DNA of 64,000 nucleotides from a virus, in IMG/VR virus record IMGVR_UViG_3300032397_000003, positions 1-64,000 of that record. One strand, written 5' to 3'. Numbering within the stretch: position 1 is the stretch's first letter; each line of letters starts with the position of its first letter. The notes below the pieces were generated by a model, which was not told the DNA's origin, ran no database searches, and was given only the letters and a program-made list of their open reading frames with translations. The translations under genes were made by a program, and so were the position numbers. Shown in pieces: positions 48,269 to 56,641 of this stretch.

Positions 48269-49921
48269 ATGAAAAAAATTGAGAAATTAACAAAAAAGCA
48301 AGAAGCACAATTAGAAGTTTATAGAGATAAGTGGCTTGCTATAGGTTTATCTACAGAGCAACCTTCTTTTGAAAGAACAAAAGAAATAATAGATAATGTT
48401 TATATTCATTTATTAGAAAAACCTATTGTTCCTGTAGTAGTACTTGATAATCCTTATGATACATGGGTAGCAGTTTGTATACATGCTTCAGAAAGGAATC
48501 AAGTTGGGAATCAAGTTAGGAATCAAGTTTGGAATCAAGTTGAGAATCAAGTTAGGAATCAAGTTGGGAATCAAGTTAGGAATCAAGTTTGGAATCAAGT
48601 TGAGAATCAAGTTAGGAATCAAGTTGGGAATCAAGTTTGGAATCAAGTTGAGAATCAAGTTTGGAATCAAGTTGAGAATCAAGTTGAGAATCAAGTTTGG
48701 AATCAAGTTGAGAATCAAGTTGGGAATCAAGTTGAGAATCAAGTTTGGAATCAAGTTGATAATCAAGTTAGGAATCAAGTTTGGAATCAAGTTGAGAATC
48801 AAGTTGAGAATCAAGTTGAGAATCAAGTTAGGAATCAAGTTGAGAATCAAGTTGAGAATCAAGTTAGGAATCAAGTTGAGAATCAAGTTTGGAATCAAGT
48901 TAGGAATCAAGTTGGGAATCAAGTTGAGAATCAAGTTGGGAATCAAGTTGAGAATCAAGTTAGGAATCAAGTTGAGAATCAAGTTTGGAATCAAGTTAGG
49001 AATCAAGTTGAGAATCAAGTTTGGAATCAAGTTAGGAATCAAGTTGAGAATCAAGTTGAGAATCAAGTTTGGAATCAAGTTGAGAATCAAGTTGGGGATC
49101 AAGTTGAGAATCAAGTTGAGAATCAAGTTTGGAATCAAGTTTGGAATCAAGTTGGGAATCAAGTTAGGAATCAAGTTGAGAATCAAGTTGAGAATCAAGT
49201 TGAGAATCAAGTTTGGAATCAAGTTTGGAATCAAGTTGAGAATCAAGTTAGGAATCAAGTTAGAGATCAGAAAAATTTATTAAATTTTGTCTATCCATAT
49301 TTAGATGGAAATTTAATGTCAGGATATTTTTCTTTTTATGATTTCTGTTTAAATGAATTAAAAGTAGATTTAGATATTAAATTTAAAAATATCTTTAATG
49401 TTTATAAAGATACTTCCGAATTATCTTTAATTTATCCTTTTGATGATATCTGTTTTGTTTGTTCTAAACCAATAGAGATTTATTTTAACGAAAACAAAGT
49501 ATTACATAATTCTAATGGGGCAAGTATTAAATATAAAAATGGATTTGAATTATATCATCTTAATGGAGTTAAAGTAACAAAGGAAATTGTAAAAATTAAA
49601 CCAGAAAAAATTACTGTTAATATGATTTTACAAGAACAGAACGTAGAAGTAAGGAGAGAGCTTCTGAGAAAACTTGGTATAGATAATTTTATTAAAAAAC
49701 TTAAAACTAAACCAATTGATACCCCAGAAGATAAAGTATATGAACTTTATAAATTTAAGATCGGAAATGATATAGACGCTACGTATCTTAAAATGTTAAA
49801 TCCCTCTTTAAAAGATACTTATCATTTTGAAGGGGTAGCTAATAGTTGTAAAACAGTAGAGGAAGCACTTGCATGGAGAGATTCAGAAGATGTATATATT
49901 AAACCAATAGAATTGACATAG
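48269..49921 (+). CDS. DUF6745-like protein with a 64-fold NQVx tetrapeptide array (550 aa)
   Basis: The N terminus has Y-R-D-K-W-L-A-I-G-L-S-T-E (about residues 17-29), then a helical part. From 48497 to 49264 the gene is an exact 12-base tandem array of 64 units encoding N-Q-V-x. The variable residue is E in 26 units, W in 15, R in 14, G in 8 and D once. The C-terminal domain (Y-F-S-F-Y-D-F, I-C-F-V-C-S-K-P-I-E-I, L-H-N-S-N-G-A-S-I-K-Y, and E-V-R-R-E-L-L-R-K-L-G) matches DUF6745 as I remember it, a family with similar D-Q-V-x repeats. The function is unknown. The bipartite promoter suggests early expression. Confidence 0.75.
   Translation: MKKIEKLTKKQEAQLEVYRDKWLAIGLSTEQPSFERTKEIIDNVYIHLLEKPIVPVVVLDNPYDTWVAVCIHASERNQVGNQVRNQVWNQVENQVRNQVGNQVRNQVWNQVENQVRNQVGNQVWNQVENQVWNQVENQVENQVWNQVENQVGNQVENQVWNQVDNQVRNQVWNQVENQVENQVENQVRNQVENQVENQVRNQVENQVWNQVRNQVGNQVENQVGNQVENQVRNQVENQVWNQVRNQVENQVWNQVRNQVENQVENQVWNQVENQVGDQVENQVENQVWNQVWNQVGNQVRNQVENQVENQVENQVWNQVWNQVENQVRNQVRDQKNLLNFVYPYLDGNLMSGYFSFYDFCLNELKVDLDIKFKNIFNVYKDTSELSLIYPFDDICFVCSKPIEIYFNENKVLHNSNGASIKYKNGFELYHLNGVKVTKEIVKIKPEKITVNMILQEQNVEVRRELLRKLGIDNFIKKLKTKPIDTPEDKVYELYKFKIGNDIDATYLKMLNPSLKDTYHFEGVANSCKTVEEALAWRDSEDVYIKPIELT
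48497..49264 (+). repeat. 12-bp perfect-period coding tandem repeat, 64 units
   Basis: The unit is AATCAAGTT plus a variable codon. The phase is unbroken over 768 bases. The variable codon is almost only GAG, TGG, AGG or GGG, with one GAT; the last unit has AGA. The N of one unit is D. The other forward frame and a reverse frame stay open only because of the repeat. Confidence 0.95.
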
Positions 49922-49933
49922 GAGAAAATTAAA

Positions 49934-50248
49934 ATGAAGAAATTTCAACAAGGGGATTTAATTCTAAAAGAGAGCAAAGTTTCTAAAAAAGAATATGGTA
50001 AAAAACTTAATCATTTGATATTACAACAATCAGATGTAAGTAATCATAAACATCAAATAACAAATGGAACCGCTATACTTTATTCTACACAAAGAGCAGA
50101 TGAATTTTATTTAGAGGTGACTTCAGAGAAAGCTGTATTAGCTCATGAAGAACATACCTCCGTAAACATCCCTAAAGGAAAATATTTTATTTATGGAGTA
50201 AGAGAATTTGATCCATTTGAAGATGTAATAAGAAGAGTAAGAGATTAA
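49934..50248 (+). CDS. conserved partner of the DUF6745-like gene (104 aa)
   Basis: It has Q-Q-G-D-L-I-L (about residues 4-10), S-N-H-K-H-Q-I (about 36-42), A-H-E-E-H-T-S-V-N-I-P-K-G-K-Y (about 73-87) and R-E-F-D-P-F-E-D-V-I-R-R-V-R-D. From memory the pattern Q-G-D...G-H-x-H...H-E-E-H...G-x-Y...R-E-Y-x-P is found beside DUF6745 genes in bacteria. The His residues could bind metal in a cupin-like fold. It lies 12 bases downstream with GGAG. Confidence 0.65.
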   Translation: MKKFQQGDLILKESKVSKKEYGKKLNHLILQQSDVSNHKHQITNGTAILYSTQRADEFYLEVTSEKAVLAHEEHTSVNIPKGKYFIYGVREFDPFEDVIRRVRD

Positions 50249-50271
50249 AAATGTAATTAAGGAGAAATAAA

Positions 50272-50538
50272 ATGGAAAGATCATGGAATAATGAATTTAA
50301 AGAGATACAACAAAGTTATGAGTTTGGATATCAAAAAATTAAAGTAATAGAGGATATTAACTATATGGATTCTAATTATAGTGATATTACTTGGTTAGAA
50401 GGATGGGAAAGAAATTATGTTGAGGAGAAAGTACAAGAGTTATTAGAAGAGTATAAAAGATTTAATACTTATCCTAAAGTGTATTATAAAATATGGATGA
50501 GACCTATAGGTCTAGTATTTGTAAAAGATGTAGAATAA
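50272..50538 (+). CDS. small hypothetical early protein (88 aa)
   Basis: It starts MERSWNNEFKEIQQSYEFGY, which shares M-E-R but not the Y-x-P tag. A helical C terminus ends WMRPIGLVFVKDVE. GGAG precedes the start. No family is recognised. Confidence 0.65.
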   Translation: MERSWNNEFKEIQQSYEFGYQKIKVIEDINYMDSNYSDITWLEGWERNYVEEKVQELLEEYKRFNTYPKVYYKIWMRPIGLVFVKDVE

Positions 50539-50550
50539 GGAGAAATACAA

Positions 50551-50727
50551 ATGAATAGTTTACTTCAATCAATAGAAGCAGAAAATAGTTTTTCTAAATT
50601 AGATCATAAGATAGATGTATGGTTAAAAGATCATCCTTTATCATCTAAAATACAAGACAGTGTACAAATAGCAAAAGAAGATATTGTATCATTTAATAAA
50701 ATGTTTTATGAGAGGTTATTTATATGA
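50551..50727 (+). CDS. small hypothetical early protein (58 aa)
   Basis: The frame encodes MNSLLQSIEAENSFSKLDHK and ends NKMFYERLFI. GGAG precedes the start and its stop overlaps the next gene. A helical character is seen. Its function is unknown. Confidence 0.6.
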   Translation: MNSLLQSIEAENSFSKLDHKIDVWLKDHPLSSKIQDSVQIAKEDIVSFNKMFYERLFI

Positions 50728-50957
50728 ATCTTGAAAGAAGAGAAAAATTCAAACAGATTAAACAGATTGATAGATTAGGTAGAACACTAAAGGGGGATGA
50801 ACTTCTTATTACTTTATCCAATGGTAAACAAATAAGAACTTTTGGTGATATTGAATGTTTAACTGTAGATAGATTTGGAGATGAAGAACCAATTAAAGCA
50901 AGTCTACTAACTACAGAATTAGCAATTAAGATAGAACAGTTTAGTAATCAATTATAG
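50724..50957 (+). CDS. small hypothetical early protein (77 aa)
   Basis: It starts MNLERREKFKQIKQIDRLGR and has a small alpha/beta look (SNGKQIRTFGDIECLTVDRF). It is translationally coupled to the previous gene (ATGA). No family is recognised. Confidence 0.6.
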   Translation: MNLERREKFKQIKQIDRLGRTLKGDELLITLSNGKQIRTFGDIECLTVDRFGDEEPIKASLLTTELAIKIEQFSNQL

Positions 50958-50966
50958 GAGAAGTAG

Positions 50967-51242
50967 ATGAGTTCTATTTTTTATTTCACTAAGTTTCAAA
51001 AATTTAAATATATCATTAGATATAAATTATCTAAAAGATATAAATTAAAATGTGATTTAGCTCAAAAGTTATTAGATAACCAAATTAAATATTTAAAATC
51101 TATAGATAAAAATAGGGTAATATCTCCAAGTAATATTCTATCTCTTATTGATTTTTCTTATTCAAAAAATATATGGAAAGATATTATTCAAAATCCTAAA
51201 TCAGATGACTTATACTATATAAATATGGAGAAATATAAATGA
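50967..51242 (+). CDS. small basic early protein (91 aa)
   Basis: It is rich in K, Y and I (YIIRYKLSKRYKLKCDLAQK) and ends in Y-Y-I-N-M-E-K-Y-K. AGGAG precedes the start. Its basic surface would suit nucleic-acid contact, but no family is recognised. Confidence 0.6.
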   Translation: MSSIFYFTKFQKFKYIIRYKLSKRYKLKCDLAQKLLDNQIKYLKSIDKNRVISPSNILSLIDFSYSKNIWKDIIQNPKSDDLYYINMEKYK

Positions 51243-51556
51243 TAGTTCAAAACATAGACATAAAAGGTAATAATTATGAGAGTATGGATACCGTTCCAGA
51301 ACCACTATCCACTTATATATCTTGGATATATCCTGAAATTTATGATCCTATTGATAAATCATATATTGAATTATCTTTAATACATACTAGGGCAGCTGAC
51401 AGTATAAGAATAAATTATGACTCTACAAGAGATGGTTGGGTAATTAAACAAGCGTCTGTTTTTGAATTTAATTGTGATGATAAAGTTTGTGATCAAGATT
51501 GGAAAGAAGTTGCTTTTATAGAAGCATGGGCAAGGGAGACTAAAAAAGATGATTAA
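51239..51556 (+). CDS. hypothetical early protein (105 aa)
   Basis: It starts MIVQNIDIKGNNYESMDTVP and shows beta-like strands with W and Y residues (STYISWIYPEIYDP, DGWVIKQASV). It overlaps the previous gene (ATGA) and the Rad50-like gene. No family is recognised. Confidence 0.6.
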   Translation: MIVQNIDIKGNNYESMDTVPEPLSTYISWIYPEIYDPIDKSYIELSLIHTRAADSIRINYDSTRDGWVIKQASVFEFNCDDKVCDQDWKEVAFIEAWARETKKDD

Positions 51557-53705
51557 AAAATTGTATATTCGGGATTTCAGAAACATCAAAGAATTAATTA
51601 TAGAACCATCTGAGTATGTTAATCTTATATCAGGTAATAATGGGGAAGGTAAATCTTCTATTCTCTACGCTATTGAATATTGTCTTACAGATAATCTTAA
51701 TGAAAAGATTTCAGAGTATGTAAGATGGGGGTGTGATAAGTTTTTTCTTGAAATGACTTTTGATCATTCAGGTAGTGAATATGTAATTAAAATTGAAGGT
51801 GATAAAACAGCTAAGAAGGAATTAAAAGTTGATGGTAATACTTATAAAAATTCTGAAGCTACAAAAAAGTTAGCTGAAATAATTGATCCTAATATTATCA
51901 GATATTCTTCTATAAGTGAACAGGGCAAGACAGCACAGATATTATTTGATACTCCCGCTAATAGACTTAAAAAACTTAAAGAGATTTTAGGTATAGACAA
52001 GATATCAGAACTATGTCAAGATTTAAAAGAGGATATAGATAAAAAACAAATTGAAATAAATCTTCATGATAAAGAGATGAAAGTTTTAGAAGATAAGACT
52101 TATAACTTTATTACTGTTGAAAAATTACCTAATATAGAAGATATAAAATCTAAGTTTGATATACTTGAAAAAGATAAAAAGAATTATGATCTACAATCAG
52201 TAATATATGAGACATATTTAAAAGATAAAAAATTATATGAAGATTCAATTATAAATTTGAATACATATGATAAAGAGACTAAACAGTTTAAAGATAAAAT
52301 AGTTGAATTAGAATCTTCTCAAAAAACATATGAAGATAATACCTCTGTGGATGATTTAAATGAAAAAATAATTAACTTAGAAAAAGAACAAATTCAAATT
52401 CAAAATGAAAGAGATGCTTATCAAAGAATAAGTTTAAAAATACAATCTTTAAGAAGTTCAATTTTATCAGAAAGTAATGAATTGCTTTTATATCCTTTGA
52501 GAAGATTATCCACTTGTAAATATACAAATGAAGATTTGTTAATTGTAGAGGATTTATTAACCAAAGATAAAATAAATATAGCATCAGTAAAAAAATCTTT
52601 ACAGTTAGCAAAAGAAGGTAAATGTCCAACTTGCGGGCAAGATTATATAGTTAATGCTGATGAATTAAAAGTAATGATAAATGCTTTACAATTTACTATA
52701 TTAGATAATGAAGAGAAAATAAAAGAAATAAAAAAAGAAATAGAAGATTACAATAAATCTTTTAATGAACAAGAAAAAATTAAAATAAGAAGACAAAACT
52801 GTCAAAATAAAATAGATGATTGTCAATCTGAATTGGATGGGTTACTTAATGGATTTATTGAAAGGGACTTGAATGAACCTCAAGTAGATTATAGAAATAC
52901 AATAAGTAGTTTACAAAAAAAGATTAAAGACCATAATGCTGTTAATCTTTTTAATGTTAATATATCTAATGAAGTAAGAGACTTCAAAAATAAGATAGAA
53001 ACAAATATTAAATTAAGTGAACAATTTAGAAAGGTATTACTTCCGGTTGAAGTAAATGAACCAGAAATGTATGATCATGTGGAGTATGAATTCTTAAAAA
53101 GTGAAATACTTATTTATGATGCAAGGTTAAAGGATCAAGAAAAACTAATTGCTCATAATGAGAAAATAGAGGAAGAAAAAGAATCGGATAAATTAAAAAT
53201 AAAATCTTTAATTTCATTTATAGATTCTATATCTTATAAAGTGGGGATACTAAAAGAATCAAGACAGATTCTTGATAAAGATTTTAGTGCTTGGTTAATA
53301 GATCAAGGTGCTGAGTATCTAAAAGAGAAAATGAATGAATTTTTTAGTAATGCATATGGCAAGTACGAAATTACATTTTCTCAGGATAAGAATAGTATTG
53401 ATTTTTTCTATTCAGATGGTGATAATATTTCACCTTGTTCAATGGCTAGTGGACATGAACAAAAAGTTTTAGCAGTAGGATTTCGTATCGCTTTATCTTC
53501 ATTAAATAATATAGGTCTTATGATGTTGGATGAGGTAGATTCCGATGGAAGTGGGGAGAGGTCACTTCAACTTTATGAAGCTATACTAAGTAATATGAGT
53601 GGAACACAATTCTTTGCTATAAGCCATTCAGAAGAAACTAAAGAAATGTTATTACAGCAACATGGGAGTAAGGAATTTAATGTTGTAAATGGAATGATAA
53701 ATTAA
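51549..53705 (+). CDS. Rad50/SbcC/gp46-like recombination ATPase (718 aa)
   Basis: The N-terminal Walker A is S-G-N-N-G-E-G-K-S-S (about residues 28-37). Two long coiled-coil arms surround a zinc hook, C-P-T-C-G (about residue 358). The C-terminal signature M-A-S-G-H-E-Q-K (about 631) and Walker B L-M-M-L-D-E-V-D (about 655) complete an SMC-type ATPase. The size is close to T4 gp46. It should form a nuclease complex with a gp47/SbcD-type partner, which is not visible in this window. Confidence 0.85.
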   Translation: MIKKLYIRDFRNIKELIIEPSEYVNLISGNNGEGKSSILYAIEYCLTDNLNEKISEYVRWGCDKFFLEMTFDHSGSEYVIKIEGDKTAKKELKVDGNTYKNSEATKKLAEIIDPNIIRYSSISEQGKTAQILFDTPANRLKKLKEILGIDKISELCQDLKEDIDKKQIEINLHDKEMKVLEDKTYNFITVEKLPNIEDIKSKFDILEKDKKNYDLQSVIYETYLKDKKLYEDSIINLNTYDKETKQFKDKIVELESSQKTYEDNTSVDDLNEKIINLEKEQIQIQNERDAYQRISLKIQSLRSSILSESNELLLYPLRRLSTCKYTNEDLLIVEDLLTKDKINIASVKKSLQLAKEGKCPTCGQDYIVNADELKVMINALQFTILDNEEKIKEIKKEIEDYNKSFNEQEKIKIRRQNCQNKIDDCQSELDGLLNGFIERDLNEPQVDYRNTISSLQKKIKDHNAVNLFNVNISNEVRDFKNKIETNIKLSEQFRKVLLPVEVNEPEMYDHVEYEFLKSEILIYDARLKDQEKLIAHNEKIEEEKESDKLKIKSLISFIDSISYKVGILKESRQILDKDFSAWLIDQGAEYLKEKMNEFFSNAYGKYEITFSQDKNSIDFFYSDGDNISPCSMASGHEQKVLAVGFRIALSSLNNIGLMMLDEVDSDGSGERSLQLYEAILSNMSGTQFFAISHSEETKEMLLQQHGSKEFNVVNGMIN

Positions 53706-53718
53706 AAGGAGAATGATA

Positions 53719-53973
53719 ATGTCAATGTCAAATAGAAAAATTTCAGATTTAATTAAAGAGTTACAAGATGCTTTAGAAAAACACGGTAATTTAGATTTAG
53801 TTTCATCTAGTTACGATGAAGGTAATTCATACGATTTAATTTATTATGATACTACATTAGGATTTTTTGAAGTAGATGATGAAAATATATTTATTCCTGA
53901 AGAATCTTTTAATTGTTATGAGGATGAATATGAAGAGGGTGATTTAAAAATTAATGCTATTTGTATAAATTAA
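53719..53973 (+). CDS. small conserved phage protein (84 aa)
   Basis: I start at the second ATG (MSMSNRKISDLIKELQDALE) because AAGGAG is 7 bases upstream of it, while the first ATG lies only one base from the same site. The opening R-K-I-S-D-L-I-K-E-L-Q-D-A-L-E-K-H-G-N-L-D-L pattern is common in small phage proteins of unknown function. It is acidic, with a cysteine near the end. Confidence 0.65.
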   Translation: MSMSNRKISDLIKELQDALEKHGNLDLVSSSYDEGNSYDLIYYDTTLGFFEVDDENIFIPEESFNCYEDEYEEGDLKINAICIN

Positions 53974-53985
53974 AAGGAGAATATA

Positions 53986-54162
53986 ATGCGAGAGGAACAC
54001 AAATACTTTATAAGTTATCATATGATAAGCAACAATCTATTTATGAATGATGAGATAGTAGTACCTTGTATAGAAAGCATGGAAGATATTGATAAGATAC
54101 AAAAGAAATTAAAAGAAACGTGTGGTGAAGAATGTATAATAATTAACTATCGGATGTTCTGA
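53986..54162 (+). CDS. small hypothetical early protein (58 aa)
   Basis: The frame encodes MREEHKYFISYHMISNNLFM with a C-terminal C-G-E-E-C. GGAG precedes the start. A small alpha/beta domain with two cysteines is likely. Its function is unknown. Confidence 0.6.
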   Translation: MREEHKYFISYHMISNNLFMNDEIVVPCIESMEDIDKIQKKLKETCGEECIIINYRMF

Positions 54163-54163
54163 T

Positions 54164-54475
54164 ATGAGTTTTAATGCAGAAGATTTACCTATATGTAGAG
54201 AAGTGGTAACAGGACATACATTAAGAATTAAAGATATAGATACAGATATTCAACAAGGAGATTTAATGCAAATTATTTCCCCAAAATCTATGTATCATAA
54301 ATGGATAGTAATTTTTGACCGAGTAGACACTAATTGGGGTTGTTCTGTTTCGTTTAAATTTAAAAGAGAAGATGGTACCATTAGTTTTGAACATATTTGT
54401 CCAGAACATCTTTACCTAACATGGACAGATTTTAAGTTTAAAAAATTAAATTCTTTAGAGGACGCAGAAAAGTAG
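54164..54475 (+). CDS. hypothetical early protein (103 aa)
   Basis: It starts MSFNAEDLPICREVVTGHTL and has beta strands with aromatic residues (VIFDRVDTNWGCSVSFKFKR). A 1-base gap separates it from the previous gene. No family is recognised. Confidence 0.65.
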   Translation: MSFNAEDLPICREVVTGHTLRIKDIDTDIQQGDLMQIISPKSMYHKWIVIFDRVDTNWGCSVSFKFKREDGTISFEHICPEHLYLTWTDFKFKKLNSLEDAEK

Positions 54476-54476
54476 T

Positions 54477-54490
54477 TTATACTAATTAAA
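54477..54490 (+). promoter_or_regulatory. TACTAATTAA-type promoter motif
   Basis: TTATACTAATTAAA, 26 bases before the clamp candidate. Confidence 0.65.
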
Positions 54491-54516
54491 CAAAATAAAA
54501 AAGGAGAATCAGAGTA

Positions 54517-55605
54517 ATGTCAATCAAATTAAAAAAAGAACAATTAGGCTTCATGGAGAAATATGCACTTTGTGTGGACACCAAAATGGCGGTACATGAG
54601 AAATTTCAAATATCCTGTAAAGATAATAAACTTACATTTTCACAAAAAAGTAATGTAGGATATCTAATTACTGAATTAGATTATATATCACCTGATCAGG
54701 GTAGTGTTGTATTTGATACAGTAACATTCGTATCTCTTATAAAATCTATTCCGGATCATACTGAAATAACTATTACAGAAAAGGGAATAGAATTTCTTAA
54801 AAATTCTTACGATATAGTAAACACTGATATGGAACTTGGTGATGTTGATGAGTTTATCAAAACTACAACAGAAACAAATGAAAAATTTAATTTAAAAGAT
54901 ATTGAATTATTTTCAAAGATTAAAGAATACTCAAGTGGTGATAATCTTGATACTGTTTCTTATCAAAGTAATTATTTTGCAACTTCTAATAGAAGTTATG
55001 TAACAGCCCTAGTAAAAGTAAAAGATTTCGTATTGAAAGATGATTTTAATTTTTCTCTTGATACTTTTATGTTGTTGACTACGTTTAAAGTAAAAGAAAT
55101 AGAGATAGTAAAGACAGATGACTTTTACTTTTTTAAACTTGATGGTACATTTGTATTTATACCAAAGAAGGATTATATTCTTCCTAATATGTTTCAAGAT
55201 GGAATTAAAGAGATGTATGAACATCCTTATAAGTTTACAGTACTTAAATCAAGTATCAAAGAAACACTGAATAGGATGAAGATTGTTGCAAGAAATAATA
55301 AAGAAGGTAGAATTTATCTTGAAGTAACTCCTACAACTTTAAATATTAAAAATACAGATACTCAGTTTGCACAAGAAGATATAAAAATGGAATCAGTAGA
55401 CAAAGAAATAGAATCCATAGTTATTCCAGTAGCAGTAAATTATCTCTCATCAGTAATTGATAAATGTGATGGTCAGTTTATTACTTTTTATTGTAGACCA
55501 GATATTGTAGATTCTATAACAGGGGATGTAGATGAGGCTGTATCAATGAAAGTAGAAGATGAAACTAAAAATTATTTTTATATTTTAAATCTATTGGAGA
55601 AATAA
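54517..55605 (+). CDS. DNA sliding-clamp candidate (362 aa)
   Basis: Its length fits a three-domain bacterial-type beta clamp. The first domain has a clamp-like order (A-V-H-E-K-F-Q-I-S-C-K-D-N-K-L-T-F-S-Q, then I-T-E-L-D-Y-I), and V-I-P-V-A-V-N-Y-L-S-S-V-I-D-K-C-D-G (about residues 305-322) near the C terminus recalls clamp domain III. The match is by plan, not by certain motif. It has its own promoter and GGAG. Its neighbours are replication and recombination genes. Confidence 0.55.
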   Translation: MSIKLKKEQLGFMEKYALCVDTKMAVHEKFQISCKDNKLTFSQKSNVGYLITELDYISPDQGSVVFDTVTFVSLIKSIPDHTEITITEKGIEFLKNSYDIVNTDMELGDVDEFIKTTTETNEKFNLKDIELFSKIKEYSSGDNLDTVSYQSNYFATSNRSYVTALVKVKDFVLKDDFNFSLDTFMLLTTFKVKEIEIVKTDDFYFFKLDGTFVFIPKKDYILPNMFQDGIKEMYEHPYKFTVLKSSIKETLNRMKIVARNNKEGRIYLEVTPTTLNIKNTDTQFAQEDIKMESVDKEIESIVIPVAVNYLSSVIDKCDGQFITFYCRPDIVDSITGDVDEAVSMKVEDETKNYFYILNLLEK

Positions 55606-55635
55606 TAGAGAAATGAATTTCAAGGAGGAAGTAAG

Positions 55636-56436
55636 ATGAAGGTTAATAGTTGGTTAGAAAATGAACAATTCATTTCAAAAATAAAATTTCATGACAAGTA
55701 CTATCTTGAGACTCTGTGTTTCAAGATAGCAGCTTTTCTAAAGAACGTTCCTGTGCCTGTATGCTCCACATGGGACGCTTCACATCAAAGTATATATTTT
55801 TCAATAGGAGATAATAAGCATTATCTTACTTTAGATACAAACATTTCTTATTATGATTTTGTAACTCTTATTGATAAGTGGACAAGAAATTTTTATCCTC
55901 AGTATAAAGTAGAAGTAGATACTGAGATAGAATATACTGACGAGGAGATTATGGAGTTGGTTAAAACAGGAGTAAATCTTAATGATGCCATCTTAATGAG
56001 AAAACCTTATTCATATATTGAAACAGGAATCATTGAAAAGATTTATATTAAGAGAGATGAATTTATATTTAATAAAGATGGAGAAAGAGAAATAAGGATG
56101 TCAGGTACGGGAGTTTCTAATGCCCTACCTCTTTCAAAATTTATGGAAGGTATAAGACAAATATCTAATGATGTAGAGAAGAAACAATATATAGAAGATA
56201 ATAGTAGAGTTGTACAGATTCTTAAGGATAGTAATAAAGAGATTATAATCAACTATAGCGGGAAGCAGCTCATAAATTTTTTCAGCATTAACTTCTCAGA
56301 TAATAAAAATGCCCCTCTAAATCAAATTGATGAGTTCCAATATCAGTGGGGAAATTTTAGAGTAATATTTGAGAGTAAGATTCTAAGAGATGATTGTTTA
56401 GCAGTGTATGCCAAGAAAGTAAGTAAGGAGAAGTGA
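55636..56436 (+). CDS. hypothetical replication-region protein (266 aa)
   Basis: It begins MKVNSWLENEQFISKIKFHD. There are mixed strands and helices, with T-W-D-A-S-H-Q-S and a C-terminal W-G-N-F-R-V-I-F-E. No nuclease, helicase or clamp-loader motif is recognised. Its position between clamp candidate and helicase suggests a replication or late-transcription helper. AAGGAGG precedes the start. Confidence 0.65.
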   Translation: MKVNSWLENEQFISKIKFHDKYYLETLCFKIAAFLKNVPVPVCSTWDASHQSIYFSIGDNKHYLTLDTNISYYDFVTLIDKWTRNFYPQYKVEVDTEIEYTDEEIMELVKTGVNLNDAILMRKPYSYIETGIIEKIYIKRDEFIFNKDGEREIRMSGTGVSNALPLSKFMEGIRQISNDVEKKQYIEDNSRVVQILKDSNKEIIINYSGKQLINFFSINFSDNKNAPLNQIDEFQYQWGNFRVIFESKILRDDCLAVYAKKVSKEK

Positions 56437-56437
56437 T

Positions 56438-56614
56438 ATGGGATTATTTGGATTTATAAAAGATATAGTTTTACTCCCGGTAGATGTTGTATTAGATGTA
56501 ACAATGGTTACTCCAATTGGTAGAATAGTATCAGATTCAAATAAAGAAACTCCTTTTGGAACTATTGATAGATTAGGATCTTTGGTTAAAAATTTGGATG
56601 AAACAAAAGATTGA
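56438..56614 (+). CDS. small protein (58 aa)
   Basis: The frame gives MGLFGFIKDIVLLPVDVVLD and ends GSLVKNLDETKD. The N-terminal half is hydrophobic and amphipathic, like a small membrane-associated phage protein. The start follows the previous stop with AAGGAG inside that gene. Confidence 0.6.
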   Translation: MGLFGFIKDIVLLPVDVVLDVTMVTPIGRIVSDSNKETPFGTIDRLGSLVKNLDETKD

Positions 56615-56641
56615 AAGTTATCATTACTATAGGAGAAAGTC

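Noticed and set aside
48497-49264. CRISPR array or diversity-generating retroelement target
   Set aside because: The unit is only 12 bases, has no spacers, and is in frame within a gene. No reverse transcriptase or template repeat is visible in the window, and variation is not limited to adenines.
48483-49283. Second long forward frame and a reverse frame through the NQVx array
   Set aside because: They encode only K-L-x-I-K and N-L-I-x-N repeats and exist because a 12-base period keeps all phases open. They have no ribosome-binding site and no non-repeat domain.
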